The notes: generated by a model from the letters alone, not told the origin. A stretch of 64,000 nucleotides of DNA from Halobaculum marinum (GCF_029338555.1 NZ_CP119990.1:1-64000), one strand, 5' to 3'; numbered from the stretch's first letter, positions 8,276 through 17,459 are shown. Made by a program: numbers and translations.

Positions 8276-8580
8276 GCCTCCTCACCTCCCGCGGAGGCCG
8301 CCACGTCGTCGGTGCCGGTGTCGGCGTCTGTGTCGGCGTACGCGGCGCCCAGGTCGCGGTCGGCGAACCGCGCCACGTTGTCGCTGCGACACAGCCACAG
8401 CGTCCCGGCGTCGGGGAACAGTGTCGACGCCTGTTCGTGGCCCACCTCGACCGTCGGTGCGGTGACGCTGCCGGCGTGACGGAGCGGTTCACGGGGAGAC
8501 TCGCGGAGGAACACCTCCCACTCGGGCGTGTCGTCGGCGCGGGCGTCGTCGACCCGCGTGCGCGCTGCGGTGTCGGACAT
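8272..8580 (-). CDS. Htur_1727-type rSAM-partnered small protein
   Basis: A 102-residue protein with the segment WEVFLRESPREPLRHAGSV followed by HEQASTLFPDAGTLWLCRSDNV and an acidic tail. This pattern, resembling the PaaB fold, is typical of the haloarchaeal 'Htur_1727 family rSAM-partnered candidate RiPP'. The single Cys in TLWLCRSD is the obvious site for a modification or ligand. It is the first gene of a tightly coupled pair with the radical-SAM/SPASM enzyme downstream, which supports an enzyme-substrate or enzyme-chaperone relation. Whether it is a modified peptide or a carrier protein is not shown by sequence. Confidence 0.8.
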   Translation of the reverse strand: MSDTAARTRVDDARADDTPEWEVFLRESPREPLRHAGSVTAPTVEVGHEQASTLFPDAGTLWLCRSDNVARFADRDLGAAYADTDADTGTDDVAASAGGEEA

Positions 8581-8679
8581 GGGTTCGGATTCGACCCTCT
8601 TCCCCTACGTCGTTCACGGCGAGTCCCAGCGACTGGGAACCACGGTTGGCGGCTTGTCTCCCCGGTCTACGCCGAGGTG

Positions 8680-9225
8680 ATGTCTGATCTCGAGCCGTCC
8701 CGGAGGGCAGTGCTTCGTGTGAGTGGACTGGCCGCGGTCGCCGGCGTCACCGGACTCGCCGGCTGTTCGTCCGGCTCAGACCAGTCGAGCGGCGGCGGCG
8801 ACACCGCCACCGAGGAGCCGACGCCGACCGCTGCGGAGACCACCGCAAGCGGCGGCGGTTCCGACGGGGGGAGCGGGTCGGCGTCGTTCGACGGCTGGTT
8901 CGACAACGTCGACAACTACGACGGCGTCGTCGACGAGACCGGCAGTGGGTCGGTCACCGTCGAGGTCGGGACGGAGGCCAACGGCGGCAACTACGGCTTC
9001 GGCCCCGCCGCCGTACGGGTGTCGGCGGGGACGACCGTGACGTGGGAGTGGACCGGCGAAGGCGCCAGCCACAACGTCGTCGACGAGGGCGGTGCCTTCG
9101 AGTCCGAACTCGTCGGCGAAGGCGGCCACACCTTCGAACACACCTTCGAGGAGTCGGGGACGTACAGGTACGCCTGCACGCCGCACAAGGCGATGGGCAT
9201 GAAGGGCGTCGTCGTGGTGGAGTGA
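8680..9225 (+). CDS. halocyanin (blue copper protein, lipid-anchored)
   Basis: A one-electron carrier that probably feeds NirK. The 181-residue protein has a Tat lipoprotein signal (SRRAVLRVSG, lipobox Cys29), a low-complexity Ser/Gly/Thr linker to about residue 68, then one plastocyanin domain. The copper ligands are His131 (SHNVVDE), Cys166 and His169 (CTPHKAMGM), with Met174 as the axial ligand. I chose ATG 8680. A GTG lies one codon upstream. It is divergent from the radical-SAM pair at 7058-8580 and is followed by another radical-SAM gene 58 bp downstream. Confidence 0.95.
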   Translation: MSDLEPSRRAVLRVSGLAAVAGVTGLAGCSSGSDQSSGGGDTATEEPTPTAAETTASGGGSDGGSGSASFDGWFDNVDNYDGVVDETGSGSVTVEVGTEANGGNYGFGPAAVRVSAGTTVTWEWTGEGASHNVVDEGGAFESELVGEGGHTFEHTFEESGTYRYACTPHKAMGMKGVVVVE

Positions 9226-9283
9226 CCACTGTGGACACCGCACACACACCCACAGGCACACATCGACACCAAGGCCACTAGCC

Positions 9284-10405
9284 ATGTTCGACACGAGCGA
9301 GCGACCCATCGTGCTCGTGTGGGAGGTGTCACGGGCGTGCGACCTCGCGTGTGACCACTGTCGCGCCGAGGCGACGCCCGACCGCCACCCCGACGAGTTG
9401 ACGACCGCGGAGGGAAAGCGCCTGCTGGAGTCCGCCCGCGAGTTCGGCGAGGGGCAGGTGGTCGTGCTCTCGGGCGGCGACCCGCTGAAGCGCGACGACC
9501 TCGAGGAGTTGGTCGCCCACGGCGACGACCTCGGCCTGCGGATGGCACTGACGCCCAGCGGCACTGACTCGGTGACCCGCGACCGACTGCAACGACTGGC
9601 CGACGCCGGCCTGCGCCGCGTCGCATTGAGTATCGACGCCGCAGACCCCGCGGTCCACGACGGCTACCGCGGCGAGGAGGGCGTGCTGGAAGGGACGCTC
9701 CGGGCCGCTCGCGCGGTCGAGGACGCCGGCATCGGCCTCCAGGTCAACACCACGGTGTGTGAACGCACGGTCGACGAGTTGCCGGGCGTGCGCGACCTCG
9801 TCGCGGAGTTGGACGCGGTGCGCTGGAGCGTCTTCTTCCTCGTCCCCGTCGGTCGGGGGGCGGCGCTCAAGCCAGTGTCGCCGGCCCGCGCAGACGCCGT
9901 GATGGACTGGCTCCACCGCGTCGAAGAGGAGGCGCCGTTTGCGGTGAAGACGACGGAGGCACCCCAGTACCGCCGGGTGCAACTCGAATCCGGCGGTGTC
10001 GATCCCGGCGACGTCGACCCCGAGCGGGGGCCGCCAGCGACGAGACCGAGCGTCCGTGCGGGCGACGGGTTCGCGTTCGTGAGCCACGTCGGCGACGTGA
10101 CCCCGTCGGGGTTCCTCCCGGAGCCAGCGGGGAACGTCAGAGAAGACGACCTCGTCGACGTGTACCAGAACGCCGACCTGTTCGAACGACTCCGCGACCG
10201 CGCCGCGCTCGGCGGCAAGTGCGGCGAATGCGAGTTCCGCGGCGTCTGCGGCGGGTCGCGCTCCCGGGCCTACGCGGTCACGGGCGACCCGCTCGCGGCA
10301 GACCCGCTGTGCCCGTACGTCCCCGACGACTACGACGGGCCACTCCCGACGCGACTCGCCGACGACTCGGCCCCGCCCGCGGGCGACGACGTCGGTGCCG
10401 ACTGA
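9284..10405 (+). CDS. radical SAM/SPASM-domain protein (TIGR04053-like)
   Basis: A 373-residue enzyme with cluster motif CDLACDHC (Cys19, Cys23, Cys26), SAM-binding LSGGDPLKRDD and a SPASM-type C-terminus with Cys313, Cys316, Cys322 and Cys343. The start region RPIVLVWEVSRACDLACDHCRAE resembles the TIGR04053 radical-SAM/SPASM group found in haloarchaea and actinobacteria, whose members have been proposed as heme-synthesis (AhbD-like) or peptide-maturing enzymes. Located 58 bp after halocyanin on the same strand, so probably co-transcribed with it. It is a different subfamily from 7058-8275, so the two likely act in sequence or on different substrates. Confidence 0.85.
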   Translation: MFDTSERPIVLVWEVSRACDLACDHCRAEATPDRHPDELTTAEGKRLLESAREFGEGQVVVLSGGDPLKRDDLEELVAHGDDLGLRMALTPSGTDSVTRDRLQRLADAGLRRVALSIDAADPAVHDGYRGEEGVLEGTLRAARAVEDAGIGLQVNTTVCERTVDELPGVRDLVAELDAVRWSVFFLVPVGRGAALKPVSPARADAVMDWLHRVEEEAPFAVKTTEAPQYRRVQLESGGVDPGDVDPERGPPATRPSVRAGDGFAFVSHVGDVTPSGFLPEPAGNVREDDLVDVYQNADLFERLRDRAALGGKCGECEFRGVCGGSRSRAYAVTGDPLAADPLCPYVPDDYDGPLPTRLADDSAPPAGDDVGAD

Positions 10406-10435
10406 GCCCACTCACCGTCGGGACCCGTCGGCCCT

Positions 10436-11884
10436 TCACCGCGAGTGTGAGCCCTGGGTGCCGGCGGTGGTCCCGCCGTCGTGAGCGTCGGCACCGGAGG
10501 TGGCCCCGGAGGGCAGGTGCATCGTGATCTGGTTGCCTCCATCCACGGACTGTTCGATGGCGAGCGACCCGCCAGACAGTTCGACACACCAGTAGACCAG
10601 CCACAGTCCGAGACCGCCGTTGTGGTAGACAGGGTCGTGTGCGTGGGCTTGGCCGCGGAGCACGTCCGCCTCGGCCGACGGGAGCGGCGGCGCCTCGTCG
10701 CGAACCTCGATGCGAAGCTCGTCGCCGTAGCGCCGTACCCGCAGTTCTACCGTCGGGTCGTCGCCTTCGGCGTGGACGATGGCGTTTTCGAGGAGTTCTG
10801 AGACCGCCGTTCCGACCAGCGACGGGGCTGCCCCGAACCCACTCGGGAGGCGGACGTCGGTCTCGACGGTCGCCGCCGGGTGTGCGCCCTCAACGTCGTC
10901 GACCGCCCGCGACAGTTGCGTCCCGAGACGGACGGGGAGACACGCCCCCGGCGTGGTCAGGGTCTCGATGATGCGTCGCTCCTTCTCCGCGCTCTCCAAG
11001 AGGCCCTCCGCGGCCCTGCGGATGGTCTCGACCGCGTCTGCGGCCTCCGGCGCGATGGTCTCGATCCGTTCGGTCGCGCCGAGGACGACGTTCAGCGAGT
11101 TCCGCACGTTGTGGCGCAGCAGGTTGTCGACGACGATGAGGTGGTGCTCGCGTCGGTGGCGGTCGGTGACATCCCGGCTAAACCCGGCGATGCAAACCAC
11201 CTCCCCGTCGTCGATCACCGGCGTCGCCTTCACCCACACCCACCGGTCGAACTCTTCGGTCGGGTTCACGCGGTACTCGATGTCGACCGGATCACCCGCC
11301 CACAGGCGATCCATCGCGGTCACCACTCGCTCGGTATCGTCCGGGTGGACCGCCTTGAGGAACGCGATGGGATCGTCGAACAGCGCATCGGGAGCGATGC
11401 CGTAGATGTCCTCGACGGCGTCGTTGACGTACAGCAGCGACGACCAGTCGGCGGTAAACAGCCACAGCGCGTCGTCGGAGACGGCGGCGATGGAGTCGAG
11501 TCGCGCCGCGCGGCGTTCGGCGGCCACCCGGTCGGACACGTTCCGGGAACTGACGACGAACCCGTCGAGTTCCTTGGCGCCGAGCGTGGATAACCGACTC
11601 TCGAACCACACCCATGAGCCGTCGGCCGTCCGGTGTCGGTACGTCTCGGTCGTCGCAACCGTGGTGTCAGACTGGACGGTCGCGAGGAACGACTCCTCGA
11701 TGCGGTCGGCGTCGTCGGGGTGGATGTAGTCGAACACCGATTCGCCGACCAGGTCGTCGGGGTCGTACCCGAGGATCCGACGCGCTGCGGCGTTCACGTA
11801 CTCGAACGTCCCGTCCGCGTCCACGACAGCGACCTTGTCACAGGTGTTGTCGAGGAGTAATTCGTGTGCGGACGGCTCTGCCAT
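10436..11884 (-). CDS. PAS-domain sensor histidine kinase
   Basis: A 482-residue cytoplasmic kinase. Two PAS domains come first (about 5-115 and 130-250, each ending in a PAC-like block). A dimerisation helix with the phospho-acceptor His (DNLLRHNVRNSLNVVLGATE) follows, then a HATPase_c domain with the N-box ELLENAIVH and G-box GGLGLWLVYW. There are no membrane helices, so the signal is probably intracellular, such as redox or a ligand in PAS. No response regulator lies beside it, which is usual in haloarchaea. ATG 11884 was chosen: the ORF extends upstream but MAEPSAHELLLDN is the natural start. It converges on the radical-SAM gene at 9284. Confidence 0.9.
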   Translation of the reverse strand: MAEPSAHELLLDNTCDKVAVVDADGTFEYVNAAARRILGYDPDDLVGESVFDYIHPDDADRIEESFLATVQSDTTVATTETYRHRTADGSWVWFESRLSTLGAKELDGFVVSSRNVSDRVAAERRAARLDSIAAVSDDALWLFTADWSSLLYVNDAVEDIYGIAPDALFDDPIAFLKAVHPDDTERVVTAMDRLWAGDPVDIEYRVNPTEEFDRWVWVKATPVIDDGEVVCIAGFSRDVTDRHRREHHLIVVDNLLRHNVRNSLNVVLGATERIETIAPEAADAVETIRRAAEGLLESAEKERRIIETLTTPGACLPVRLGTQLSRAVDDVEGAHPAATVETDVRLPSGFGAAPSLVGTAVSELLENAIVHAEGDDPTVELRVRRYGDELRIEVRDEAPPLPSAEADVLRGQAHAHDPVYHNGGLGLWLVYWCVELSGGSLAIEQSVDGGNQITMHLPSGATSGADAHDGGTTAGTQGSHSR

Positions 11885-12357
11885 GTTGGACCGTCGCATA
11901 GTCGGGGTCAAAAGTCCGCCGACTCTGATCTCAATGTTGGTAACCGTGATCGCCCGACGGCGCGCAGTTATCTCAATGGAACAACATGAAAGAATCACCG
12001 GGAGGCAATGCGATCGGTGTCGTAGCAAGCGAACCGGTCTTCGAACTACCCATTCAGCCAGCTGTGCGCCTCTCCGTGGTCACGTCCGACTCGTCGCTGG
12101 ACCACCGGAGACACCGAGAGCTACCTGAGGCCCCACGTGCACAATAGGTGAAGGAGTTACCTAAGGTGTATGCAGGTCGTCGTGCTCGTGCCGTGACGAA
12201 CCGGGTCCTACCGGGACGTAACGGGCCGAGTAATGTGCTAATTGCTAACTCACCACAGTTCGTGCGTACACCTGCAGGACAGACACGCACTGCGGTCGGC
12301 GGTACAGCGGTCGAATCGGGACCGACGCCGAGGCGTGCCGTCCGAGCGGAGCATCAC
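11885..12357. other. intergenic region with a partial parS-like motif
   Basis: A stretch of 473 bp without a supportable gene between the divergent kinase and SnoaL-like genes. It contains ACCTGAGG at 12123-12130 and the perfect motif ACCTAAGGT at 12159-12167, preceded by AATAGGTGAA at 12143. The same elements recur upstream of parA at 47.5 kb. The rest looks like ordinary promoter DNA. Confidence 0.5.
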
Positions 12358-12795
12358 ATGTCGTCAACAATGGCTACAGCGGAGGCAAAGCGGATCGCGC
12401 GTCGATACCCGGAGGAGGTCGCGACCGAGCGGAACCTCGACCTCATCGACGAACTACTCACCGAGGACTACGTCGAACACGGTCCGTTCGGCCGCGAGTC
12501 ACACGGTCGAGCCGAAGACAGAGCGGGCATGGACGAGATCCTCACCGCGTTCCCCGACTTCGAGGCCACCGTCGAGGACGTGATCGCCGAGGGCGACATG
12601 GTCGCGATGCGCGTGACACTCAGAGGGACTCACGAGGGTGAGTTCATGGGGATCGAACCGACCGGCCGGTCGTTCGAAGTGCAGAATATGCTGTTCACCC
12701 GGATCGAAGACGGGAAGATCGCCGAGCGGTGGGTCCAACCCGACACGCTCGGGATGTTCCAACAACTGGGAGTCGTCGAGTCGCCCACCGCCTGA
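12358..12795 (+). CDS. SnoaL-like (NTF2-fold) ester cyclase family protein
   Basis: A 145-residue protein of the SnoaL-like polyketide-cyclase/NTF2 fold. It has EVATERNLDLIDELLTEDYVEH, then HGRAEDRAGMDEILTAFPDFEATVEDVIAEGDMVAMRVTLRGTHEGEFMGIEPTGR and a closing WVQPDTLGMFQQLG. Family members act on small organic substrates or have no known reaction, so no substrate can be named. ATG 12358 and ATG 12370 are both possible. The longer ORF upstream is Arg-rich and unlikely. It converges on the multicopper oxidase gene. Confidence 0.85.
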   Translation: MSSTMATAEAKRIARRYPEEVATERNLDLIDELLTEDYVEHGPFGRESHGRAEDRAGMDEILTAFPDFEATVEDVIAEGDMVAMRVTLRGTHEGEFMGIEPTGRSFEVQNMLFTRIEDGKIAERWVQPDTLGMFQQLGVVESPTA

Positions 12796-12861
12796 GGGTC
12801 GCGTTCGACGATGTGACACCAGCGGGCGGGCGCCGGTTCCCGACCGCTTATCGAGCGACCG

Positions 12862-14010
12862 TCACCCCTCGTAGCCAGCGTACTCCATGAGCGAGGCGAA
12901 GATGTCGGTGTCCATCGCCTCCTCGTACACGATGCCCGAGAGCATCCCACCCGGGTAGCTGGTACCGTTCATCACGTGGTTCACCTTGTGACAGTGCATC
13001 AGGTAGATGCCGGGATCGGCGTCCGCGGTGAACTCGATCGTGTGCCGCTCGGCGGGCGCGATATTCGTGACGTCCATCTCGTGGCGGGCGGCCTCCGGGA
13101 TGGTTCCCCCGTCCTTCTCCACCAGTTGGAAGCGGTGGTTGTGGATGTGCATCGGGTGGCTCATGTAGCCGCCGTTGAGGTAGTGGACGCGCACGGTGTC
13201 GCCCTGCGAGACGATCATCGGCGACCCGTCCTCGGGGTGGAGCGTCCGCGGCGCCGACTTCCCGTTGACCGTGAACACGTCGGGGTTGCGCTGGCGTGGC
13301 GAGTAGGTGGCGTCTTCCCCGGCCATCATCCGGTTGAGGTCCGAGTCCCACTCCTTCACCGACATGAAGTACTCCTTGTCGGCCCGCTCGTACCCCTCCG
13401 GGTCGACGCGGAAGAAGCCGAACATCCCCATGTCGAGGTGGCGCGGCGTCTGGTAGTGGCAGTGGTACACGTGCGTCCCGGGCACGTTCGCCGGGATGTC
13501 GTACTCGTGTTTCTCGCCCGCGGGCACGGTGATCCCCGTGGTCGTTGGGACGCCGTCGTTCTCCCACGTCTTCTCGACGCCGTGGAAGTGGAGCGTGTGG
13601 GGCCGCTTGCCGTCGGTGTTGTCGAGGACGACGGTGATGTCGTTGCCCTCGGTCGTCCGGAGGATCGGTCCGGGGACCGACGGGTCGCGGTCGTCCGCCT
13701 GGAACGCCCACACGCGCGGGAGTTCGATCGGGCCACCCATCGTGTCGAGCGGATGGACGTCGTGGCGTGCCGGTTGGGTCTTCATCGTGACCGTCCCGCC
13801 CTGTTCGTCGACGTCCACGACCTCCGGCGGAGACGTCGTCGGCAGCGACTCCTGGCTCGCGGCGGTTGCCGTCCCACCACCGGTCGCTGGGGCCGTGTCC
13901 TCGGCGACGGGGGCCTGACAGCCCGCCATCGCCGCGGCACTCGTCGCACCAGTCGCAGCCAAGAACTCGCGCCGACTCATCCCGGAGCCGGGAGCACCCA
14001 TCTCTGGCAT
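12862..14010 (-). CDS. two-domain multicopper oxidase (type A)
   Basis: An extracytoplasmic copper enzyme of 382 residues with a Tat-type signal (SRREFLAATGA, lipobox-like Cys31). Domain 1 carries PHTLHFHG (138-144) and YHCHYQTPRHLDMGM (182-196), the latter a full type 1 site. Domain 2 carries HPMHIHNHRF and MHCHKVNHVMNG, again a Cys-His-type 1 site beside the HCH pair of the trinuclear cluster. Having both type 1 and type 2/3 residues separates it from NirK, which lacks the trinuclear motifs. The likely reaction is O2-coupled oxidation of a metal ion or phenol; the substrate is unknown. Starts at 14010 and 13980 are both possible. The second puts the twin Arg at residues 3-4. Confidence 0.9.
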   Translation of the reverse strand: MPEMGAPGSGMSRREFLAATGATSAAAMAGCQAPVAEDTAPATGGGTATAASQESLPTTSPPEVVDVDEQGGTVTMKTQPARHDVHPLDTMGGPIELPRVWAFQADDRDPSVPGPILRTTEGNDITVVLDNTDGKRPHTLHFHGVEKTWENDGVPTTTGITVPAGEKHEYDIPANVPGTHVYHCHYQTPRHLDMGMFGFFRVDPEGYERADKEYFMSVKEWDSDLNRMMAGEDATYSPRQRNPDVFTVNGKSAPRTLHPEDGSPMIVSQGDTVRVHYLNGGYMSHPMHIHNHRFQLVEKDGGTIPEAARHEMDVTNIAPAERHTIEFTADADPGIYLMHCHKVNHVMNGTSYPGGMLSGIVYEEAMDTDIFASLMEYAGYEG

Positions 14011-14121
14011 ACACCGTCCCGTACTGCTGGGGACGGATTAGGGGGTGAACCTGACTCCCAACCACTGGGACCCGGGGACGGAACCGCCGAAGCTAAGAGA
14101 GTCAGCCGATTAGCCGGGGGT

Positions 14122-14508
14122 ATGGTTCGCGACTTCCGGCCGGGGAGTGACCCGGGGCCGCACCTCCAGCCGGTACTCGACGCCCTCGACGACGAGGACT
14201 GTCGAACGATCATCCGTCGACTCGACGAGCCGTTGACCGCCGGGGAGGTGTCCGAAGAGTGTGACATCCCCGCCTCGACGGCCTATCGGAAGCTCGATCT
14301 GCTCTCGGAAGCACAGTTGCTCGCGGAGGGTGTGGAGGTCCGACAGGACGGCCACCACGCGACCCGGTATCGGACCGACTTCGAGGAGGTCATCGTCTCG
14401 CTGGCCGAGGACCGCAACCTCGGTGTCTCGATCGAACGGCCAGCCGACGACGCCGCCGACCGACTCGCGAGTATGTGGAGCGAAGTTCGCAAGGGGGCCG
14501 ACCAGTGA
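14122..14508 (+). CDS. ArsR-like winged-helix transcriptional regulator
   Basis: A 128-residue DNA-binding protein. The HTH segment LDEPLTAGEVSEECDIPASTAYRKLDLLSEAQLL is followed by a wing (DGHHATRYRTDFEEVIVSL). This is the haloarchaeal helix-turn-helix type usually found with a small membrane protein, and here one follows with a GTGA overlap. The target is unknown. Because it is divergent from the multicopper oxidase, it may control that gene. ATG 14122 is the first start after a short leader. Confidence 0.85.
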   Translation: MVRDFRPGSDPGPHLQPVLDALDDEDCRTIIRRLDEPLTAGEVSEECDIPASTAYRKLDLLSEAQLLAEGVEVRQDGHHATRYRTDFEEVIVSLAEDRNLGVSIERPADDAADRLASMWSEVRKGADQ

Positions 14509-14801
14509 GCCACCTCACGGTCGCCATCGCCGCGACGAAGACCCTCACGTTCGTCTTCGGTGCGGTGATCACGTACCTCTCGTGGACCGCCTACCAGCGG
14601 ACGAACGCCGCCGAACTCCGTGCGCTCGCGCTCGGCTTCGGCATCGTCACCGTCGGGTCGGTGCTCGGAGGTGGGATCGACCTCGTCGGCGACATCATCT
14701 CCGTGTTGGGCACACAGACGATCCTGTACGGCGTCCTCGCACAGAGCGTGCTCACGATGATCGGGTTCGGCGTCATCACCTACTCGCTGTACCGAGACTG
14801 A
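14505..14801 (+). CDS. small membrane protein of the DUF7521 type
   Basis: A 98-residue protein with three hydrophobic segments (LTVAIAATKTLTFVFGAVITYL, LALGFGIVTVGSVLGGGI and ILYGVLAQSVLTMIGFGVITY). It starts at GTG 14505 inside the stop of the preceding regulator (GTGA), so the two are translationally coupled. The pairing of this membrane family with an ArsR-like regulator is common in haloarchaea, which suggests the membrane partner senses or sequesters the regulator, though this is inference. Confidence 0.8.
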   Translation: MSHLTVAIAATKTLTFVFGAVITYLSWTAYQRTNAAELRALALGFGIVTVGSVLGGGIDLVGDIISVLGTQTILYGVLAQSVLTMIGFGVITYSLYRD

Positions 14802-14887
14802 GCCCGCACCGGCCCCCCAGCGCGCACCGCTGGGACGCTACCTCACTGAACCGACCGCGCCGTGCTTCTGCTCGACGGTACCACCGC

Positions 14888-15328
14888 TCACTCGGCCGTC
14901 CGTCGCCCCGTCACCGCTTCGATCTGGAGTTCGTACGTCCGTAACGTCGTCTCCTCGGTCGCCTCGTCGAACACGCGCAGCGGCGCGTACCGCTCGTCGA
15001 CCTCGGCGGCCGTCACGTCGGCCTCGTCTGGTGACAGCTCTCGGACCGACCCCGCGACGAGGACGCTCCACGAGTCGCGCGGCCCGTCGTAGCCGTACAC
15101 GACGAACGACGCTTCGCCGGTGGTCTCGAGGAACGCGAGTTTGCGGCTGTGGCCGTCGTCCGAGAGCCGGAACCGGATCGCGTCGCCGTCGTAGTGGTAC
15201 GCCAACGGGATCGCGTAGGCGTCGTCGTCACGTGCGAGGGCCAACACGCCCGTCTCGGACGTTCTCAGCCGCTCGTCGACCTCGTCGTCGGTCATCCCCG
15301 CCGTGTACACGCGGTCGGTCACGTCCAT
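14888..15328 (-). CDS. pyridoxamine 5'-phosphate oxidase-like, FMN-binding protein
   Basis: A 146-residue split-barrel protein of the PNPOx-like family: TGVLALARDDDAYAIPLAYHYDGDAIRFRL, then HSRKLAFLETTGEASFVVYGYD and SWSVLVAGSVREL. Such proteins bind FMN, F420 or heme and act as small oxidoreductases or nitroreductase-like enzymes. The exact substrate is not readable. The first ATG is at 15328, with a GTG two codons upstream. It lies just upstream of the molybdoenzyme on the same strand direction but transcribed separately. Confidence 0.85.
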   Translation of the reverse strand: MDVTDRVYTAGMTDDEVDERLRTSETGVLALARDDDAYAIPLAYHYDGDAIRFRLSDDGHSRKLAFLETTGEASFVVYGYDGPRDSWSVLVAGSVRELSPDEADVTAAEVDERYAPLRVFDEATEETTLRTYELQIEAVTGRRTAE

Positions 15329-15382
15329 GTTCACTTGTCGGGTACGGGGTCGGCCGCCATCAAACGGTATGCTGCGTCCGGT

Positions 15383-17459
15383 TCACTCGGCCCCATCGGT
15401 GGTGACGACTCGCACCCTGACTGCCGAGTGCTTGTACTCGGGGATCTTAGCCACCGGGTCGAGCGTGTCGCCCGTGAGCGCATTCGCCAGCGGCGCCAGC
15501 GTGTGGAACGTCGCGAACACGGTGCCGGGGCGGACTGCCGGCGTCACCTCGGCGACGGCGGTCGTCCGCCCGCGGTCGTTCTCGATCCGGACCTGGTCTC
15601 CGTCGGCGACTCCCAGCACCTCGGCGTCGTCTGGATGGATCTGGAGCGTCTCGTCGCCGCGCATCCGAACGAGTCGGTCGGAGCGCCGGGTGAGCGCGCC
15701 GCTGTTGAAGTGCTCGATAACCCGGCCCGTGGTCAACACGAGGTCGTCGTCGCCGACGGCGTCAGCGGGATCGACGTGGTCGACGACCCGGAGGAGTGCG
15801 CCGGTTCCCGTTCGCGAACGTCGTTCGGTGGAGCACCGCCGTCCCCTCGTCGGCGCCCGCCGGGAACGGCCAGCGCTGGCTGCCGGTGTCGATCCCCGCG
15901 TAGCTCATGCCGGCGTACGGCGGCGTCGCGGCGGTCAGTTCCTCGAAGACGGCTTCGGGACCGTCGTAGTCGAACGCCTCGGGACGGCCCGTGAGGCGTG
16001 CGCCGAGGTCGCACAGCACGTCGAGGTCGCGGCGGGCGTCGGCGGGCGGGGCGGCGTTGGGGCGCATCCGGATCACCTGCCGGTCGGTGTTGGTGACGGT
16101 GCCGCCGCGTTCGGCCCACGCGCTCCCCGGGAGCACCACGTCGGCGTGGTCGGCAGTCTCCGTCCGGAACAGGTCCTGCACGACGAGACACTCCAGCGCG
16201 TCGAGCGCGTCGGCGACCCGGCCGGCGTTCGGCTCCGTCACCGCGGGGTTCTCCCCGAGGACGAACGCCGCACGCACGTCGTCACCGAACGCGTGCGTCG
16301 CCTCGACCTCGGTGAGGCCGGGGTCTGCGGGGAGGTCGTCGGGGGCGACACCCCACACGTCGGCGACGGCCGCGCGGGCGTCGGGGTCGGTGACGGGTCG
16401 GCCCCCCGGGAGCCGGTCCGGGAGCGCCCCCACGTCGCTGGCGCCCTGGACGTTGTTCTGGCCGCGGAGGGGGTTGACGCCGGTGCCGCGCCGCCCGACG
16501 TTGCCCGTCAACAGCGCGAGGTTGAGCAGCGCGTGGACGGTGGCGGTGCCGTAGTGGTGCTGGCTCACCCCCATGCCGGTGACGATGGCCGCCCGGTCTG
16601 CGGTGGCGTACGCGTGGGCGGCCGCCCGGATGTCTGCGGTGTCGACGCCCGCGCGGGCGGCCTCTTCGTCGACGTCGAGACCCGCCGCGAACCGTTCGAA
16701 CGCAGCCAGCCCGTCGACCCGGTCGGCGCAGAACGCCTCGTCGACGAGACCGTCGCCGACGACGACCGCCGCCAGCGCGTTCAACAGCGAGATGTCGTAT
16801 CCCGGGCGGACTTGGAGGTGCACGTCCGCCCCCGCGGTCGTCGCCGTCTCACGCGGGTCGACGTGGATCATCGTCGCGCCCGCGCGCAGCGCCGGGAGGA
16901 TGTACGACCGGAAGATCACGGGGTGGTTCTCGGCGGGGTTCGCCCCCACGACGAGGAGCGCGTCGGCCTCGCGCAGGTCGTCCAGCGAGTTCGTCGCCGC
17001 GCCGGCGCCGAAGCGGTCGCGCATCGCCGCGACCGTCGAGGAGTGGCACAGTCGCGCGCAGTTGTCGACGTTGTTCGTCCCGAGCAGGCGGGCGCACTTC
17101 TGGAGGACGTAGTTTTCCTCGTTCGTGCAGTTCGAGGAGGCGAAGACGCTCACCGCGTCGGGCCCGTGCTCGGCGACGACGGACCCGAACGCCGACTCGA
17201 CCCGGTCGAGTGCGTCGTCCCACGTCGTCTCGACGAGGTCGCCGTCCTCGCGGACGAGCGGCGCCGTCAGGCGGTCGGGGTGGTCGACGACGTCCCACGC
17301 GGCGACCCCCTTCGGGCACACCTCGCCCTTGGTGTTGACCGGACCGCGCCACCCGCGGGCGCCGCCGCTGTCCGGGTCGTACCGGATGCCGCAGCCGACG
17401 CCGCAGAACGGGCAGACACTCTCTGCAGGGGTGAACTCGCGGTCGTCGGAGTCGCTCAT
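15383..17459 (-). pseudogene. formate dehydrogenase alpha-like molybdoenzyme, split by a frameshift
   Basis: The N-terminal part (17459 to about 15808) has the 4Fe-4S motif CPFCGVGC plus CPKG (Cys16, Cys19, Cys23, Cys48), and CARLCHSSTVAAM, whose Cys138 aligns with the Mo/W ligand of FdhF-type enzymes. The C-terminal part (to 15383) is a molybdopterin-dinucleotide-binding domain (VLTTGRVIEHFNSGALTRRSD). The two lie in different frames. Reading passes from FANG to TGALLRVVDHVDPADA if one C is removed from the CCC run at 15807-15809. The joined length, about 690 residues, is normal. No electron-transfer subunit lies beside it. The frameshift may be a sequencing error, in which case the gene is intact. 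Confidence 0.85.
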
